Origin: Halocaridina rubra
Lineage: Eukaryota; Arthropoda; Malacostraca; Decapoda; Atyidae
Reading direction: 5' to 3'
Assembly (NCBI GenBank): GCA_037179515.1
Contig: JAXCGZ010015118.1
Coordinates: 97,501-161,500 of the forward strand
DNA length: 64,000 nt
Part shown: positions 62,570-64,000 of the stretch, piece after piece
How positions within the stretch are numbered: the first letter of the stretch is position 1
How the letters are laid out: each line of letters starts with the position of its first letter
Position numbers and translations under genes: made by a program
The notes under the pieces: generated by a model
Told to the model about the DNA's origin: nothing
Seen by the model: the letters and a program-made list of their open reading frames with translations, nothing else
The model's database searches: none

Positions 62570-64000
62570 CAGTAATACCTCATTTATCGCGGGGGTTTGG
62601 TTCCGGGACCGGCTGCAACAGGTGAAAATTCGCGAAGTAGTAGTGATCACCCTATATACATAGGTATTTCACATATATTTTTACCTTTACTGTATAAACC
62701 CTCCCTGCACTGTTAAAACACCACCCTTTACTTTATTAATAACAGCGTTCAAGCTTAAATTTATATAAAAGTGATCGGTAAACTTACCATGATTGAGGTG
62801 ATGATGATGTGACATACTCATAGACATAGCTATTTTACATTTATTTTTTACCTTTACTGTATAAACCCTCCCTGCACTGTTAAAAACCTCCCTTTACTTT
62901 ATAAATAACAGCATGCAAGCATAAATTTATATGAGCGTGATAGGTAAACTTACCGTTAATGAGGTGATGATGTGTATAGACTCCAGAGGAAATTATTTCG
63001 CAGCCAGTGACAGCTTTACGGCTGCTCTTTTGGGAGAGAGGAACATGGTAATGGGTAGTTTATGTCGCTATTTCTTCTTTTGTTGGAAGATGATCTTGTA
63101 AGGAATCATGGCATAGTCGAGAAGATTGCAGAAGGTCACCTAACGAACCATATTATCGTCATGTTCTTGCGAGAGTTGTTGGACTGCTTTCGCATGTTCA
63201 TACATGGCTGCCAGATGTTCGCGATTAAGGCCAGGTTCCTCAATTTCTTCGTGCATTTCCTCTGGTTGTTCTTCCTCTTCGCTCGCTGATTTTGTCATTT
63301 CCTCCAAGTCTTCATCAGTCAAAGGCTGCGAGTGGCAGTCGATCAGTTCGTTGACGTCTTCGTGAGTCATATCTTTAAAACCTTCTCCTCCTAGCAATGC
63401 AGCCAACTAACTTCACAGCTTTCGCAACTGCCGAGTTATGGACTTGGTCAGGATCGAATCCCTTGTAGTCGTAGATGACTTCGGGCCACAAGTTCTTCCA
63501 GCTGGCATTGATTGTGGCCGGCTTCATCTCTTAGTTTGCATTCTGAATATTTTGAAGGCATGTAGCAATCGTGTAGTTATGCCAGTAAGTCTTCATTGAG
63601 AATTCTTTGTCTGAATCCATGGATTCAACCAGGTTTGCCAGGGCATTTCGTGTGCAGAGGGCCTTGAATGCACGAATAACACCTTGATCCATAGGCTGCA
63701 TCAGTGATGTCGTTTTCGGTGGCAGGAACTCTACTAGAACACCGTCATATTCGAGATTAGTTGCGTGGCCACCAGCATTATCCATCAAAAGAAGGACTAA
63801 ATTCAAGGCCCTTTTCTGCAAGATAAATTTTGACCTGAGGGATAAAGTATTGGTGAAACCAGTCTGATGTGAGGCTATTTGTGATCCAGGCCTTAAGTTT
63901 ATGCATCCAATACGCTGGCAGCAGATTCTTATTCTTATTCTTCAAAGCCCTAGGGTTCTTTGACTTATAGATAAGCCCGGAGCATTCCTGCACATGATGA
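62570..64000 (-). mobile_element. Tigger/pogo-like DNA transposon 2, continues past the window
   Basis: Terminus CAGTAATACCTCATTTATCG at 62570. The 3' UTR has two tandem about 170-bp units (the 'CCCTCCCTGCACTGTTAAAA' word at 62700 and 62867). Then the transposase reads leftward from beyond 64000. Confidence 0.88.
63140..63993 (-). pseudogene. Tigger transposase, DDE domain and C-terminus, frame-broken
   Basis: Cut-and-paste transposase of the Tc1/mariner-pogo superfamily. The first piece (63778..63993) has NKNLLPAYWMHKLKAWI and SDWFHQYFIPQVK. The next (63531..63821) has LLLMDNAGGHATNLEYDGVL with the second catalytic Asp, then PKTTSLMQPMDQGVIRAFK with the third. The last (63140..63406) is the acidic C-terminus (DLEEMTKSASEEEEQPEE). 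Breaks: a shift near 63790-63820, a TAA at 63531 and an extra base near 63405. The N-terminus lies outside the window. Confidence 0.88.

Noticed and set aside
63062..63289. 75-codon plus-strand frame at the right end
   Set aside because: Antisense of the acidic C-terminus of the Tigger transposase.

Overview
This is eukaryotic, intron-containing, repeat-saturated DNA. Long (TA)n, (TG)n, (TTA)n and (GA)n arrays, several tRNA-derived SINE families and many copies of one non-LTR retrotransposon suggest an arthropod, most probably a decapod crustacean. That taxonomic call is inference from repeat style and protein flavour; no rRNA or mitochondrial marker is present. Nothing here looks bacterial or viral.

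Two host genes can be supported. On the minus strand, 37603 to 3157, 14 coding exons splice with fully compatible phases into a complete 749-residue SLC26-family (prestin/SLC26A5-A6-like) anion transporter. Coding exon 1 (37507..37603) is separated from exon 2 by a 17.6-kb intron; the last exon (3157..3299) carries the STAS end and the stop codon. On the plus strand, 57819..58190 is the first coding exon of a probable MSL1 (male-specific lethal 1) homologue, transcribed away from the SLC26 gene. Its remaining exons lie to the right of the window.

The rest is mobile DNA. A CR1/L2-like LINE (ORF1; ORF2 with AP-endonuclease and reverse transcriptase; short 3' UTR with a hairpin and a 14-bp tail unit) is present in about 20 pieces. 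It is stacked head-to-tail at 4.9-8.7 kb and 23.0-36.6 kb, both inside SLC26 introns and in the gene's sense orientation. A plus-strand copy lies at 41.8-43.65 kb, and a 723-bp tandem array made from its 3' end lies at 51.85-53.76 kb. Most fresh junctions are (TG)n/(CA)n or another copy's tail, suggesting a microsatellite- or tail-targeting element. Older relics, two RTE-like LINE tails, three recurrent SINE families, two copies of a palindromic MITE, two degenerate minisatellites inside SLC26 introns and a long intronic hairpin complete the middle. The right end (61.27-64.0 kb) holds two oppositely oriented Tigger/pogo DNA transposons, one an internally deleted derivative of the same family.

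The strongest candidates for something new are the nested, (TG)n-associated LINE clusters, the satellite-like 723-bp array derived from the LINE, the ORF1::RT deletion derivative at 13.6-14.0 kb, and the exon-abutting minisatellite and MITE in the SLC26 gene.
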